A DNA stretch of 64,000 nt from Cephalotus follicularis (lineage: Eukaryota; Streptophyta; Magnoliopsida; Oxalidales; Cephalotaceae), in the NCBI GenBank assembly GCA_001972305.1, contig BDDD01005168.1:1-64000 (forward strand). The letters run 5' to 3'. Made by a program: the position numbers and the translations under genes. Of the stretch, positions 1 through 10,961 are shown one piece after another (within the stretch, counting starts at the first letter, position 1; every line of letters starts with the position of its first letter). The notes under the pieces are model-generated. The model did not search any database. It had not been told where the DNA came from and worked only from the letters and a program-made list of their open reading frames with translations.

Positions 1-838
1 TCCACAGCAGCTCCAAGGATCGTCCCGTTGATGCTAGCCACAAGGTTCAAGCTCCAAGCTCCAAACAAGTTCGACAATGGAGGTTTTCAGCCCCTCTCTC
101 TAACTCTTTCACTCACTGGTTTCTTATCTCGTATTCTCACGGTGTTTCTCTTCTTCTTCTCTTAGTCTGTTTTGAGAAGAACAATACGTTCTATGCAGAT
201 TTAGTTTTGTTTTCATCTGCCTAAATGCCATGTCTCTCTCCTTCTTCACACCTTTTTCACACCTGGTTGCATGGCACACCAGGTGTCTCCCCTTTGCTGC
301 CAAGGCCATTGTATGCTCTCACATGCCTTCCCACTTCTGTCATTTCAGTCCTAGCAGTTCAGGGTACCATAATACATGCTCAACATGTCATGAACTGCAT
401 GTCAAGATGCCTGGATAGTGCCCCCTTGCACGTTATTTTGTCAGCAGAGTAACGTGGTTGACATTTGATGTTACGCATCGACGTCTTCTTAAAAGACGTC
501 GACGTCTTCTTAAAAGACGTCGACGTCTTTTCCCTTTTTACGCGAGGGCGTCGATGTCCTCGCCTGCATCGATGTGCATGTGCATGCAGTTACGTGCATC
601 TCTCAGTTTCAAAGGCATCGATGTGTTCTGAAAGGCGTCGACGCGTTTTCCCCAAAAAAACGTCGTTTTACATCAATTTGCCCTTTTAACATTTCTTTAA
701 CATTTTTACTCTAAAATTAACATCGTTAGAGTTTGGAAAACATCATCAAACCCTTGGAAATTCATCACTCTATTAATCCCACAATAAAAACACTTTTACA
801 TTGTGAAATTACAACATAGGAAAATCTCGGGCGATACA
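1..838 (-). mobile_element. 3' LTR of element A (5' part only)
   Basis: On the minus strand the LTR begins TGTATCGCCCGAG at 838, directly after the polypurine tract, and continues beyond the window edge. It holds a GTCGAC-core cluster at 476-645 and a pyrimidine-rich stretch at 95-170. Bases 1-192 are identical, base for base, to 16780-16971, and 263-838 closely match 15226-15774, so pieces of the same LTR family lie elsewhere in the window. Confidence 0.85.
476..645. repeat. GTCGAC-core word cluster (dialect GACGTCGACGTC / GCGTCGACGCG)
   Basis: Within 170 bases the core GTCGAC or one-transition variants (ATCGAC, GTCGAT) recur, with flanks that make longer palindromes such as AGACGTCGACGTCTT. 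Two copies are separated by the same short linker. It lies in the U3 part of the LTR of element A. A near copy lies at 15432-15590 in the matching LTR fragment. Confidence 0.85.
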
Positions 839-884
839 TCCACCCCTCCTTCAAGGAATTTCGTCCTTGAAATTTAAAACAAAA

Positions 885-2301
885 CTATAACAAGTGTGGG
901 TAACACTCTCGGATACTCTCCGTACGTTCCAAGGTTGCTTCATCTGGTTGGTGGAACTGCCATTGAACCTTGACCATGGAGATGGTTCGGTTCCTCAAAA
1001 ATTGTGTCTTCCAATCCAGAATCCGTACAGGCAACTCCTCACAAGATAGGTACCAGAACAGTATCATAATCCAGGACATGTGACGAGACCGGAATATATC
1101 TCCTCAGCATAGATACATGAAAGACGTCGTGCATGTTTGATAGTGCAGGAGGTAGGGCAAGCTGGTAGGCTACTTCCCCAACTCTCTCTAAAATCTCAAA
1201 AGGACCAATGTAGCGTGGAGCTAATTTGCCCTTTTTCCCAAACCATTGTACGCCCTTCCATGGTGAAACCTTTAAGAACACGTGATCACCCACACTGAAG
1301 GTCAAAGGCCTCATCTTGACACTATCCACATAGCTCTTTTGTTGACTCTGAGCAGCAAGCAGCTTCTTTTTGATCATCCTGATCTTTTCTAAAGTTTCCT
1401 CCACTAGCTCAGTCCCGAGTAAAGGTCGCTCCCCGACCTCATCCCAACATACAAGCGATCTGCCCTTCCTCCCATATAGTGCTTCAAACGGTGCCATGCT
1501 GATACTGGAATGATAGCTGTTATTATAAGAAAACTCTATCAAAGGTATGTGATCCTCCCATGTACCAGCAAAATCAATAATGCAAGCCCGTAGCATATCC
1601 TCCAAAGTCTGGATGGTACGCTCAGACTGCCCATCGGACTGAGGGTGGAAGGCAGTACTCAGGTTCAGCTTCGTCCCGAAAGAAGTCTAAAATCTCTTCC
1701 AAAAGTTGGAAGTGAAGATGGCATCTCTATCACATACGATGCTGACTGGAACACCATGTAGCCTCACTATCTCCTTCACATACAACCGAGCCAGCTTGCT
1801 CGCAGAATCCGTAACGTGTGTAGGCAGAAAGTGTGCTGATTTGGTGAGTCTATCCACGATAACACACACAGCGTTGTGACAGTTCTGAGTCAGAGGAACA
1901 CCTGAAACAAAGTCTATCGTAACATGTTCCCACTTCCACTCTGGAATAGGTAAAGGATGTAGCAACCCTGTCGGTCTCTGGTGCTCGGCTTTAACTGTCT
2001 GGCAAGTCAAACACCTTACCACATACTCGACGATTTCTCGTTTCATGCCAGGCTACCAGTAATCTCTCTTCATGTCTTGGTACATTTTTGTGCTACCAGG
2101 GTGAATGCTGTACTGAGATCTATGAGACCCGTAGAGTAACTTACTCTTCAGCCCAGGTTCATTCGGAAGACACACACGTCCCCGAAATCTTAAGACACCA
2201 TCGGCATGTACCCTAAAATCAGACTCTGAGTTCAGATTCTCTCGAATCTTTTGCAATTCAGGATCATGTGCTTGAGCGCTCTTTATTTCGTCAAGCAAAA
2301 T
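885..2301 (-). pseudogene. pol: Integrase with chromodomain-like C-terminus, element A
   Basis: Integrase inserts the cDNA copy into host DNA. The segment shows the HHCC zinc-binding N-terminus (HRSQYSIH at about 2150, CLTC at about 2010), then the DDE core (D in TIDFVSG, D in VCDRDAIF, E in GQSERTIQ just after a stop). It also shows the GPF/Y-like module ([14 protein letters not shown]) and [12 protein letters not shown]. In-frame stops lie at about 2302, 2050, 1684 and 1036. Near 1040-1080 the frame shifts by one, and the other frame continues as a chromodomain-like tail (PVRILDWKTQ, about 885-1079). This tail is the basis for calling the element a chromovirus. Broken and presumably inactive. 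Confidence 0.88.
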
Positions 2302-2988
2302 CGGCTATACTCTCATGCTAGCAAAAAAGACTCCAGGTGACTGATTAAACAGAAACCACTCTTGGAAATCTTCTAACATCTTCCATTGCGACACCATCAT
2401 AGTGGAAACCATAGCCTTGCGACTCAAGGTATCAGCGACCACATTCGCGTTCCCCGGGTGGTACTGAATGCTGCAGTCATAATCTTTAAAGAATTCTACC
2501 CACATGCGTTGCCTCATGTTCAGTGTATCCTGACAAAACAGATACCTCAAACTCTTATGATCGGTAAAGATCTCAAACTGCGCCCCATAAAGATAGTGCC
2601 TTCACTTCTGAAGGGCGAAGATAATTGCTGCAAGTTCAAGGTCATGCGTTGGGTAGTTTTCTTCATACGGCTTTAGCTTCCTGGAAGCATAAGCGATCAC
2701 TCTTCCTCGCTGCATCAGCACGCAGCCCAAGCCCTTACCCGATGCATCACTGTAGACTGTGAAACCCTCATTACCCTCAGGTAATGCCAAGATAGGAGCA
2801 GAAGTTAACCGATCCTTCAACTCATGGAAACTAGCTTAACAATCTTCATCCCAAAGAAATAGGGTCTTCTTCTGGGTCAGTCTAGTCAAGGGCACGGCTA
2901 TCATTGAAAAATTCTGGATAAGCCTCCTGTAATACCCCGCCAATTCAAGGAAACTGCATACCTCTGTCACATTCTTTGGTTGTGGCCA
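2302..2988 (-). pseudogene. pol: RNase H and connection domain, element A
   Basis: Follows RT in the same frame. RNase H removes RNA from the RNA:DNA hybrid. The catalytic residues can be read in [10 protein letters not shown] (D), THDLELAAI (E) and [10 protein letters not shown] (D), followed by [16 protein letters not shown], a typical end of this domain in Ty3/gypsy. Stops lie near 2989, 2835 and 2599; the next stop, at about 2302, marks the integrase side. Each stop is one transition away from a codon common at that family position (CAA, TGG, CAG). Confidence 0.85.
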
Positions 2989-4272
2989 GTCTCACACCAC
3001 TTCAGTCTTTGACGGATCCACCTTCAAGCCTTCCCCAGATACGATGTGACCAAGAAAGGTCACATGATCAAGCAAGAATTCACACTTGCCGAACTTGGTG
3101 TACAACCGATGTTCTCTGAGAACTTGCAATACTAGCCATAGATGATGAGTGTGCTCCTCCTCACTCCTTGAATATACTAGTATGTCATCAATAAATACCA
3201 CGACAAACTGGTCCAGGTATGGCCGGAATACGTTATTCATCAATGACATGAAAGCTACCGGTGCATTGGAAACACCAAACGGTATCACCAAGAACTCGTA
3301 ATGACCATACTGTGTCCGGAAGGCAGTTTTCTCAATGTCTCCTTCCCTTATTCTCAGCTGGTGATAGACCGATCTCAAATCGAGCTTGGAAAACACCCTT
3401 GAGCCTTGCAACTGGTTGAATAAATCCTCGATGTGGGGTAGAGGATACTTTTTCTTGATAGTTGCCTTGTTCAACATTCTGTAGTCGATGCAGAGACTCA
3501 TCGACCCATCTTTCTTCTTGACAAACAGTACAGGCACACCTCACGGAGAAACACTGGGTCTTACAAAACCCTTATCAATCAGGTCTTGTAACTGTAATTT
3601 CAGCTCTCGCAACTCGGTAGGAGCCATCCGATAAGGTGATTTAGAGATAAGAGCCGTTCCAGGAACAAGATCAATTACGAACTCTATACTCCTCCTCGGT
3701 GGCAGAGATCCCAAGTCGTCAGGAAATACATCCGGAAATTCACACACCACTGGAATCTCCTCCAGGCTCAAACTTTTCTCTTTCCTTCGATCATCTACAT
3801 AAGGCAGGCATCCCTCGCATCCTTTCTCTAGGTATCTCGATGCTCGAATAAAGGATATGATCAGTGTCGAGAACCCTTTGTCTCCCTTGAACTGGAAAGT
3901 CATTCCGTCGGGCAGACAAAAATCCACAGTTTTATTATAACAATCCATACGAGCACGGTGTACTGATAGCCAATCCATTCCCAGTATAACATCGAAGTCA
4001 CGGATAGGCAGCACTATCAAATATGCATATAAAGAAATGCCGGTGATAGACATCTCACAACTCTTATATACCGAGTTAGTGTACATACAAGTCCCAGTCG
4101 GTGTACTCACATCAAGCATATATGACATGCAGTCAGGGGAGACATCTAAACAAGATGCAAAAAGTGCAGATATAAAAGAATGCGATGCTCCAGAATCCAT
4201 CAATACTCTAGCAGAAAAACCATATATATAAAGAGTACCTCCAACAATGGAAGTCGACTCTGGAACCTCTGT
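2989..4272 (-). pseudogene. pol: Aspartic protease and reverse transcriptase, element A
   Basis: The protease active site is intact as MDSGASHSFI (about 4170-4203), with the flap-side motif DVILGMDWL near 3975. RT follows: [17 protein letters not shown], then [17 protein letters not shown], and the catalytic box [13 protein letters not shown] near 3180 (the FIDD form of YXDD). A stop at 3538-3540 lies between protease and RT, at a position that is usually Trp in relatives. The protease opens without its own start, as expected for a gag-pro-pol polyprotein. The frame equals that of gag. Confidence 0.9.
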
Positions 4273-5445
4273 CTAAGCAAGTACAAAAACTCTACTGTTT
4301 GTGATGCCCTTGCCAGTGTCCTTCCTCTGTGACGGTCCCGCCGCCGCACCACTACTACTTCCTGGCCCAGTAGGCACTGTAGCTGAACTCTTCGGACAGT
4401 CTTTCATCGAGTGACCAGGTGCCCCGTACCTCAAGCTCCAGCCATTAAACCTCCAGCAATCTTTCTGTTGGTGTCTCGTGTGACCACAATAGTAGCAACC
4501 TCCGGATCTAGCATTACTACCCTGGCTGGGAGTACCCTGTGAAGCTGTCTGCTGAGACGTGTTCTTAGATGACTTCGTCGGAGAACCACCATCTTGCCAT
4601 TTCGACGATGCTGGTTGGGACTGTGTAAGACTCTGTTTATTCTGCTGTGCATGAGCTCTCTGAGCCCGGTCTTCACTGGATAATGTCTCCAGTAATCTTG
4701 CTTTATGTGCAACCTCCACAAAAGTCCCCAACTCCATAGCCCTAATTCTTGATCGAAGATCCGGCAGCAGACCTCTCAGGAATCTCCATATCTTCTTTAC
4801 TTCATCAGCTACAAGATAGGGTGAATGTCTGGCTAGCTCCATGAACCTTGCTTGATACCCAGTCACCGTTATTTCGCCCTGTCGCAACTCGAAGAGCTCC
4901 TTCTCCTGGCGCTCTTGTTCAATCCGTGGAACATAAGTCTCCAAGAACTCTGTCTGGAACCTGTCCCAAGTACTGTCGAGGCTCTGAGATTCCCATTTTG
5001 CTTTGACCATTTCCCACCAATGAGTGGCCTCACCCCATAGATGGTATACAGCAAACTTTAGTTTTTGAGTGTCAGTACAGTCCATTACGTCAAAGATTTT
5101 CTCCAAGTTCTGCAACCATCTCTCAACAACAGTAGCATCAAGTTCCCCCTGGAAACTGGGTGGATTCTGCCTCATAAACATTTTAATGTCCCTCCCAAAC
5201 TGGTTATTATCCTCTCCTGGGCAGTGGTCGGGAGCTCTATGTTGCGGCCTAGCTTGCGCGTAGTATTGGCACATCTCTTCCGCATTGGCCATATTAAAGG
5301 CCATTTGTTTCTAAAAATACTTCGCAATTCGGGCCATCAGATCTCTGTCATCTTGGGGGACATTCATTCCTTACGGAATATTCGCTTCCTCAGGGGCATT
5401 GGCTCCAACAGCTCTAGCCCTAGCACGTGTTCTCCTTCGGTCCAT
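4273..5445 (-). pseudogene. gag: Gag nucleocapsid protein, element A
   Basis: Gag forms the virus-like particle and binds the RNA. From the likely ancestral start at 5445 (MDRRRTRARA), two in-frame stops near 5373 and 5312 leave a readable run of 343 residues from the ATG at 5304. It has the retrotransposon-gag domain (FMRQNPPSFQG, HLWGEATHWWEMVKAKW, FLETYVPRIEQERQEKEL), a Gln/Ser-rich linker, and two CCHC-like knuckles. The first reads CYYCGHTRHQQKDC. In the second (RYGAPGHSMKDC) the first Cys is changed. A TAG at 4273 separates it from protease in the same frame. The ORF after the second stop is long, but the start choice is uncertain. Confidence 0.85.
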
Positions 5446-5541
5446 TTGTTCCTATAAGAAGGATGACGGTTAGTCACGACTTTAGGAAAACAATTTATTA
5501 ATTACTAAGGAAAATATCCTAGCTAAGCATATATGGAATAT

Positions 5542-5553
5542 GCTCTGATACCA
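5542..5553 (-). other. Primer binding site (initiator Met tRNA), element A
   Basis: On the minus strand TGGTATCAGAGC lies three bases after the LTR end (TGACA at 5557). This is complementary to the 3' end of plant initiator Met tRNA, the usual primer of chromoviruses. Confidence 0.9.
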
Positions 5554-5556
5554 TGC

Positions 5557-6204
5557 TGTCACGCCCCGGTTTTGGTAAGACAACATTAAAGCGGTAAAGG
5601 CAATTAACATAAAGATTCAGCTCATGCCAAAACCATAAAATTTAAGCTTTTAAACAAAATATCAGTTGCGGAAGCATTAAACTCATAAGCTGAAAGCACG
5701 TAACGTGCATCCCATACTGCACGCTACTCAAACCAAATCTGTCATTGTTAAGAGTCCACAAAACGGAGCGTGATCCATAAAACAATTAATACAACCCATC
5801 GTTAAACAAAGCCAAAGGTACGGTACAACGGATAAACATTAGTACTGTACTTCAGTATCCTTAAGACAAAAACCAGCTTATTACAAAATAGGAGAATTAA
5901 AACCAACAACAACATAAGGGCTTGTTCTTCGTCCAAGCTAGTCCAACCGGTCCTCTGCATCAATCTGTAAAGTAAGGGGTTAGCCTTTGTCCTCACTCGG
6001 CTCAGTCATAAAGGTAGCTCGAGATCAACATTACATGCATGTCATGTGATGTATGCACAGATGATGCAGTACAGTAAAATACCGGTTTATATATATATGA
6101 AAAACATATATATTGTAACAGCATAGTAAAATATCAGTAAGGACATATATATGAAAATATATGCATGCAACAACAGTACAGTAGTAACCCGGCCATTTCA
6201 TTGA
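5557..6204 (-). mobile_element. 5' LTR of element A (3' part, truncated)
   Basis: Minus-strand LTR end ...GGGGCGTGACA at 5557. It includes the conserved R-U5 blocks also seen in other LTRs here: one with GCATCCCATACTGC near 5710 and the block with GGTTAGCCTTTGTCC at 5961-6003. It is cut at about 6204 by a junction with plus-strand sequence. A 13-base string CATTTCATTGATA lies at the junction and is repeated about 47 bases further on. Confidence 0.8.
5961..6003 (-). promoter_or_regulatory. Conserved LTR block resembling a 3' splice site
   Basis: The minus strand reads CCGAGTGAGGACAAAGG, then CTAACC, a pyrimidine-rich run and ACAG|ATTGATG. The same block occurs at 11351-11398 (minus), 27588-27635 (plus), 28521-28565 (plus) and, in weaker form, 43724-43767 and 55535-55580 (minus). 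CTAAC fits a plant branch-point consensus and CAG an acceptor. The splice role is inference. Confidence 0.5.
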
Positions 6205-6371
6205 TACGGTTGTGGACCAAATGGTTAAAAGAAAGAAGGACATTTCATTGATAGAAGTGTGATCACAATGCTATGAGCTTGAGAGACGCGACAAAGAATC
6301 GCGGACATTCTACCCTCACATGTTTTATCCTAAGGAATCTTGAGGACAAGATTTCTTTAAGGAGGGGAGGA
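6205..6371 (+). mobile_element. 3' internal region of a LARD-like non-autonomous LTR element
   Basis: Closely matches 16027-16192. It ends in a polypurine tract (AAGGAGGGGAGGATG) directly before an LTR start. It holds no retroelement domain. It is the downstream part of a short internal region whose full form (288 bp) is seen at 15905-16192. Confidence 0.7.
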
Positions 6372-7797
6372 TGTAATGCCCGAAATTTTATAAATAATTA
6401 TTTTAATATTGGCATAGTGTATGGCTGTATTGAGCTGATGGAGCCCAAATCGATAAAAAGCATCGCGTATTGGAGCCGCAAATCATAGGGCCCAAAATGA
6501 TTAATAAAGCCCATTTTTAATGTGTGACAATAAGGCCCTACGTTCGAATTTTTATTGTGATTATTTTGGTACCCGTTCGGATAATTAATATAGCAAATTT
6601 CGGATTAAACGGGAACCAGACCTTAGTATTTTGCTAGTAAATACCAAGAAGGGAAGCAAAAAATTTAAAGAAAAGAAAAAGGGAACACACTGGCGCATAA
6701 GGCACCTGTGCGTTAGAAGAAGCAAGAGACATGAGCGAGAGAGAGAGAGATGCAGTGGGAGAGACAGCGGGAGAGAAAGGGAGAGAGGGCGCCGGAGACG
6801 ACGCCGAAGCCAGCCACCAGACCGGGAGAGCACGTCGGTCAGCCTAGGACCTCTAGCCGGTGGTAACTTCTCCTTTCCTCTTTTATTTGCCTTCTTTTTT
6901 CTCTTATCTTTCCCCAACGTTTTTGCCTCTGCTGCGCATTTCACTGCCTATTAGCGTCTCGGATGGTGCTGGTCTTCGTCTAGAAGGCTAGCTCTTCCCA
7001 CTTTGACCACTGTTGAGACGCCATTCGACCGAGAATGGCCGGATTCGAACTGACGAGTTGACTTAGTGAAGCCAACTCGCTGCCGCCTTTGAACGTACCT
7101 TTAGCGCTGAGTCTCGGCAAGTTAGAGGCAAGGATGTGTACAGTTGATGATTGTGTGGCATTTTAAGGTGTTGACCGGAGTTGTGGTTGACAGACGAGTC
7201 AACTCAGTGAGTTGAACTCACTGGTCGGCCATGACAGCGCGTTTCACGGTGAGTCACGGTGAGCCTCCGATGGTTTTGAACATATCGTCCAATGTGGAAC
7301 CTATTTTTGGGTTTCGCCGGAGCTAAATGAGTTGGCCGGAAATTGGCCAAAGCTCCGATGGCGGCTGTACTTGGTTTCCGTGCGTGGAGTGTAACGAAAA
7401 TGTGTTGTACATGTAGGATAAAGGAAACGATCAAAGATTTAGGATTTCTGAGCTTTAGGAGCTCAGTTGCTAAGAGGTAGGTTATACTATTGCTTGCATT
7501 ACATTCATGTATTCTAAATAATTATATGGATTGATATGTGTACGAATTGTACTTGTATGGATGCATGATTGTGTATATATATATATATATATATACACAC
7601 GAGAATACTGATGGATATGTATACTGCATATGGCATATGATATAAGGGTTCGACGTTGAATTAAGAGAAGATGAATTCTTGCCTTCTCTCAATTCACGTG
7701 CTATGGGATGACTCTTAAAAAGGGCTTTGAACTGTTTTGGACATAGTTCCATTGATTTACGAACTCTTTCGCAAACTGCATTTTCTATCAAAACCGT

Positions 7798-8068
7798 CGA
7801 CACTTATGCTTTCAAAACAAAACCCGTCGACGCTTTCATGTCTTAAACTGAGTAGTCGATGTTTTATACTTATGCTTTCTAAAACCGTCGATGCTTTTAT
7901 GTGTTAAACTTACAGTCGACGCTTTACGCTTTTAAACAAACCCGTCGACACCTTGCACCTTACTGTTTTGACCAATGATGCTTTAACATTTAAGCGTCGA
8001 CACTCAATACCAAACTATTGACGCTTAAGTGCTGAGCGTTGACTTTCGGGGCTAAGCATCGACGCTTA
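7798..8068. repeat. GTCGAC-core word cluster (dialect GCGTCGACGCTT)
   Basis: Words such as CCGTCGACGCTT, GCGTCGACACT, GCATCGACGCTT and CAGTCGACGCTT recur about every 20-40 bases. Variants differ mostly by C-to-T or G-to-A at CpG (ATTGACGCTT, GCGTTGACTT). It lies in the middle of the long LTR, downstream of the donor-like site. Confidence 0.8.
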
Positions 8069-8758
8069 GTACCCCGTTCTGCCCAAACACACTGTTTTAC
8101 ATGGTTTTCCATCCAAAATGGTTTTATCTTCAACCGAATTCCATAGAAAGCCTCCCTAAGGCTTTGTAACCTTGGAAATCCTTCTGTGTCACATTTGATT
8201 TTTAAATTGATGTTCGAGTGAAGTTTTAAGGAAAGTTCTCAATAAAAGAGTTTTACGCAAATGGTTTCTAAATGGTTTTCAAAATGGTCAGGATAGTTCC
8301 ATTGGGATATCGAGACGCGGATATCTTATTTGGACTTCCTCTCCATTGTTTTATGGATTTTAGAATGGTCAGGTACTTCCATTGGGACATCTGGGCGCGA
8401 ATACTCCCATTCGGACTTCCTTTCCATTCATTATAACTTAGATAGGAACCAACCAAATGATATATGAAAAATTGATTACAAAACGGATTATGAACACGAA
8501 ATGGCCATTGGATATGAAAAATGACTTATGATTATGAAATGATCTTTATATGATTTGACGGATGTGGATCCTATGAGATCCTTTATGAAATGGTCCCTAT
8601 CCTTTAAATGAATATATGTTATGGGTTACGAGTATTACAAGGCACGACTATGATATATATTATTGTTTGAGACCTATGAGATAACCCATTCATAATCTAT
8701 GTTTCTGTCACGAGGATTATGGTTGTTCGATCACATCATCATTGGAGGTTACTGGCCC

Positions 8759-8912
8759 CTACGTGTTCTGACCGTTTTTACGGCTTTACCACTATACTAC
8801 GGGTTCTGACCTTGTTTACGGCTTTACCACCATACTACGGGTTCTGACCGTTTTTACGGCTTTACCACTATACTTACGGGATCTGGCCATTTTTACGGCT
8901 TAGCCATGATGT
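8759..8912 (+). repeat. Four-copy minisatellite in LTR, unit about 38-39 bp
   Basis: Tandem units built on CTACGGGTTCTGACCG followed by TTTTTACGGCTTTACCAC. Four copies can be read, the last one diverged (ATCTGGCC, TTAGCC). Other LTRs here have different degenerate repeats at the corresponding place (27030-27360, 44000-44350). Confidence 0.8.
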
Positions 8913-9885
8913 GATCAGCGTTATCTCTTCCCCACTCGGCTACGACCTCAAAAGGGTAGGTAGTCGGTGGTAGTACTATCTCGGGCCGGAGGGGCAGAGT
9001 AGTACTCAGACCTACGGATTGTTTGTCCCTACGTATGATAGCTGATTGTTTATCGTGTGTCTGCAAGCTTATGGCCTTTTATGTGATTAGGACTAGCCCA
9101 GTATACCACTGCTTAGGGACAGTTGGTATACTAACGCCATCCGCAATTGTCATTTATGCACACGACATGCCATACAAATATATTATACTTTGCACGCATA
9201 TCACCATTATGCTGATGCACTACATGACATACATTGATATACTGTTACCCGCATATCACTATTACACTGCTGCATGCATAGCATAGTATACCGACTCGAC
9301 ATTATGTCGCTGACCCATTTCCCCTGTATGCGGAATGGGTCAGGCCCAGGTACAGGTGATGGACTGCAGTGAGGTAAGCTGAGAAGGACGGGTTTTCTAT
9401 AGCATATTTTGTTAGCCAATTGTATTTGGATTTGCTTATAAGAGTTTTTTAAAGGGGACCTCATGTTTATGATTTGAAATGTATGGAGATATAAGACTTG
9501 TTATGTATAAGAGACAAATCTAAAGATTAAATAGAGATATGTTTTATATTCAGCTATTGACCTGCCGGCTTGTGGCAATGCTTGTTTAATATGTGTGTTG
9601 ATGTAAAGGACATTGAAGGGTCCACATATTGTGATAAACTGTTATTTCCTCCTTCGGCAGTGTGGTTGTTGAGGGATGAGCCCAAGATATAAATTGAGTT
9701 TTTCTTTACAGGGGTTTAGTCCGATAAACGAATACTTCATGCCAAAATTTTGGGAGATTTCAAGAGTTAGTTTTTTTTTGGATTGATTAATTTCGTTGTT
9801 GTAAGGTATATCATTGAATGACTGAATGGAAGGTATATCACGCGTCGGATCATGGGGGTTCCCTCTCGCGGTTCAGGGCATGACA

Positions 9886-10805
9886 TTACTCCCATGGCTG
9901 GGAGATCCCTAAGAAGCGGTCTGTTGTGATTTGTTCTTAGATGATTTAGTTAGAGAACCACTACCTTGCCATTCTGACGGTGCTAGCCTGGATTGTGTAG
10001 GTTTCGATTGATTAGAACAAGATTGTTCCATTCTCCTCTCATCAGTATCAGCTTCTTGAATCATCGCCCTTTCGGCAATATCTACAAAAGAAGTTAGCTG
10101 TAACATCAACAATTTAGACCTGATGTCAAGTCAAAGGCCTTTCGAAAACCTTCTGATCTTCCTCGATTCTCCCTCCACAAGATAAGGTGTATGCCTCGCC
10201 AACTCCACAAATCTAGTCTGGTACTGAGCTACCGTCATGTCTCCTTGACGTAACTCCATCAATTCTGTTTCCCTCCGGTAGCGTACCATCTGCGAAACAT
10301 AAGCGGCAAGGAATTCATACTGAAATATGTCCCAAGTTCTTCTAAGATTCAAGGATGCCCACTTCGCTTTAACCATTTCCCTCCAATGGGTAGCCTCACC
10401 CTATAAACGGTATACAGCAAAATTGAGCCTCTGCTCATCAGTACACTACAGTGTAGCAAATATTTTCCCCATGTCTCTCGTCGACAGCTCTACTACAGTA
10501 GCATCCAGTTCACCTTTGAATAGCGGTGGATTCTGCCTCATGAACCGCTCTAGATCTCTACCAAATCCACCAGCATGACAATTTTCAAGAGCATGCTAAT
10601 GAGCCTGGTTAGCCACATACATCTATCGCATTTGTTCCATATTCGCCACATTGGCTTGAATCTCTTGTTGCAAAAGTCCAGCCATACGATTGAAATTACT
10701 CCTTTCATCTTGCACTGGCGGGGCATTTACTTCTTCATTCATTTTTCGAATATTTTCACCACCGTCGGCTCTACGCCTTCCCCGTCTACCTCTCCGGAAA
10801 TCCAT
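9886..10805 (-). pseudogene. gag: Gag of Ty3/gypsy element B, truncated and interrupted
   Basis: Starts at 10805 (MDFRRGRRGRRR), a basic N-terminus like that of elements A and E. Then come RFMRQNPPLFKGELDATV, GEATHWREMVKAKW, DIFQYEFLAAYVSQM and RQGDMTVAQYQTRFVELARHTP, all typical of the retrotransposon-gag domain. In-frame stops lie near 10623, 10595, 10445, 10401 and 10128. The Ser/Gln-rich linker ends at a stop near 9909, and the sequence runs straight into the LARD-like LTR at 9885, so the zinc knuckle and all of pol are missing. Homologous to element A gag at 4520-5300 and element E gag at 54400-55142. Confidence 0.85.
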
Positions 10806-10945
10806 TTTGTTTCCTATAAGGAAATGATATAAACCATCATAAGGAATCATTTCATTAATTGCCAAGGAATTATTAGTTTAGACAAGTTCCTCATTCAATC
10901 ATTAATTGCCAAGGATAATATCCCAGCTAAGCATATTTGGAATAT

Positions 10946-10957
10946 GCTCTGATACCA
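10946..10957 (-). other. Primer binding site (initiator Met tRNA), element B
   Basis: TGGTATCAGAGC on the minus strand, four bases after the LTR end GGGGTGTGACA. It continues CATATTCC as in element A and at 28931. Confidence 0.9.
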
Positions 10958-10961
10958 CTGT

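Larger units (their letters stand above)
1..6204 (-). mobile_element. Ty3/gypsy chromovirus-like element A (decayed)
   Basis: Minus-strand LTR retrotransposon. Read on the minus strand the order is 5' LTR part, primer site for initiator Met tRNA, gag, protease, RT, RNase H, integrase, chromodomain-like tail, polypurine tract (839-850, AGGAGGGGTGG) and 3' LTR. This order (integrase last, chromodomain-like end, Met-tRNA primer, long LTR) fits the Tekay/Del type of chromovirus; the lineage call is inference. The coding part stays in one frame for over 4 kb but carries several stops, so it cannot make a full polyprotein. The 3' LTR runs off the left window edge and the 5' LTR is cut at about 6204, where a LARD-like element piece starts, so the target duplication cannot be checked. 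Confidence 0.9.
6372..9885 (+). mobile_element. Long LTR (3514 bp) of the LARD-like element
   Basis: Starts TGTAATGCCCG after a polypurine tract and ends GGGCATGACA at 9885. The same start is seen at 16193 and the same end at 15904. Inside, in order: a GA-rich run at 6735-6790, a possible splice donor AGAGGTAGG near 7475, (TA)n at 7574-7594, a GTCGAC-core cluster at 7798-8068, two related copies of a 100-base segment at 8275-8440 (with TCCATTGGGAYATC), and a four-copy minisatellite at 8759-8912. No coding domain is seen. Right of 9885 the sequence resumes inside the gag of element B, so this LTR interrupts that gag. Confidence 0.75.

Noticed and set aside
465..689. Possible small repeat protein (LKDVDVF repeats), also at 15415-15636
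   Set aside because: It arises from GTCGAC words in the LTR of element A; it is not conserved in other LTR dialects and has no start context.
5542..5553. A tRNA gene, because TGGTATCAGAGC matches tRNA
   Set aside because: Only the 12-base 3' part of initiator Met tRNA is matched, at the standard primer position beside an LTR; no cloverleaf follows. The same holds at 10946, 28931 and 55238.
6585..6954. Arg/Glu-rich and Ser/Leu-rich ORFs on both strands, also at 16359-16722 and 45943-46357
   Set aside because: They come from a GA/CT-rich run in the LTR U3 region; low-complexity translation, no domain.
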